Positions 31,857-32,098 of a stretch of DNA of 32,098 nucleotides are shown here, piece by piece. The notes beneath the pieces are model-generated. The model was not told the DNA's origin. It made no database searches and worked only from the letters and a program-made list of their open reading frames with translations. Position numbers and translations under genes: made by a program. This DNA comes from Mediterranea sp. (in: CFB group bacteria) (lineage in GTDB: Bacteria; Bacteroidota; Bacteroidia; Bacteroidales; Bacteroidaceae): assembly GCA_031261785.1 (NCBI GenBank), contig JAISIZ010000054.1, positions 1-32,098 on the forward strand, read 5' to 3'. The first letter of the stretch is position 1. Every line of letters starts with the position of its first letter.

Positions 31857-32098
31857 CCTCAGCGAAAACCTCACGCGGGCGACACGGAACCCTCGCGCCG
31901 CCGCGAAACGCCCATGCGGCGAACAGGGGCGTTTATCGCCACCGCGAACTCCTCAAGCCATCGGCATGGACACTTCGCGCCGTCGCGAAAAGCCCATGCC
32001 GCAGACAGGGGCGATTGTCACCGCCGCGAAAAGCCCGCGCACGCCGCATGGACACTTCGCGCCGGCGCGATGGCTCCCCGCACGCCGCACGGGATCCG
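31857..32098. repeat. Modular GC-rich element, right copy (cut by the window end)
   Basis: Modules of exactly 41 nt start at 31857, 31898, 31939, 31980, 32021 and 32062 (last one incomplete). From 31898 the order is alpha-beta-alpha-beta-gamma, the same as at 14138-14342. By direct comparison, alpha 31980 and alpha 14220 agree at 32 of 41 positions, and beta 32021 and beta 14179 at 34 of 41. Same orientation as the central copy. Confidence 0.75.

Overview
The window looks like a chromosomal segment of a GC-rich member of the Bacteroidales. Reasons seen in the sequence: many genes are preceded by the Bacteroidetes -7 box (TAnnTTTG, usually TATCTTTG, TATATTTG or TACTTTTG), and two promoters (mutS2 and corA) also carry a TTG -33 box exactly 20 nt upstream. 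There are several lipoproteins with acidic residues after the lipobox cysteine, a Bacteroidetes-type LptD-like barrel, a secreted DPP-IV, a NamZ/DUF1343 protein, a PepSY-like periplasmic protein and FimB/Mfa2-like (probably DUF4906) lipoproteins. The genus cannot be fixed from sequence alone. No tRNA, rRNA, transposase or phage gene was seen.

Left part (1-7000): a partial tandem palindromic repeat and a decayed GC-rich repeat; a leftward NamZ/DUF1343 muramidase gene; then rightward a two-gene cassette of an OLD/PARIS-like ABC ATPase and a DUF4276-type TOPRIM-like protein (11-nt overlap, visibly AT-richer than its neighbours); an HD-domain hydrolase; and an LptD-like outer membrane protein. 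The ATPase/TOPRIM-like pair is the best candidate for an undescribed conflict or defence system.

Centre (7000-14420): three tandem paralogous lipoproteins (689, 705 and 724 aa), each with a fimbrial-anchor-like N-terminal half and a conserved C-terminal module that reads like a Rossmann/GATase-like alpha/beta domain. The first and third share a promoter block: two 14-bp direct repeats spaced 21 bp, each set exactly 21 nt upstream of a degenerate -7 box. This suggests activator-controlled surface-protein expression. A 54-nt hairpin and a 41-bp-period modular GC-rich repeat element follow.

Right-centre (14420-24000): housekeeping genes: metallophosphoesterase (-) divergent from mutS2 (+), DPP-IV and lipA (4-nt overlap), a membrane protein with a degenerate Nudix domain, and leftward fabI followed by an RsmI-like methyltransferase with a TTG start, separated from fabI by a heptanucleotide repeat that forms a 21-bp hairpin.

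Right part (24000-32098): a GH28 polygalacturonase lipoprotein with a long structured leader, a lipoprotein/beta-barrel pair, a DUF4738-like lipoprotein, then leftward genes for a PepSY-like protein, iron-sulfur L-serine ammonia-lyase and a CorA transporter. The window ends with six copies of a 41-bp palindromic repeat (the same family as at the left edge, inverted), followed by a second copy of the modular GC-rich element, whose modules come in the same order as in the central copy.
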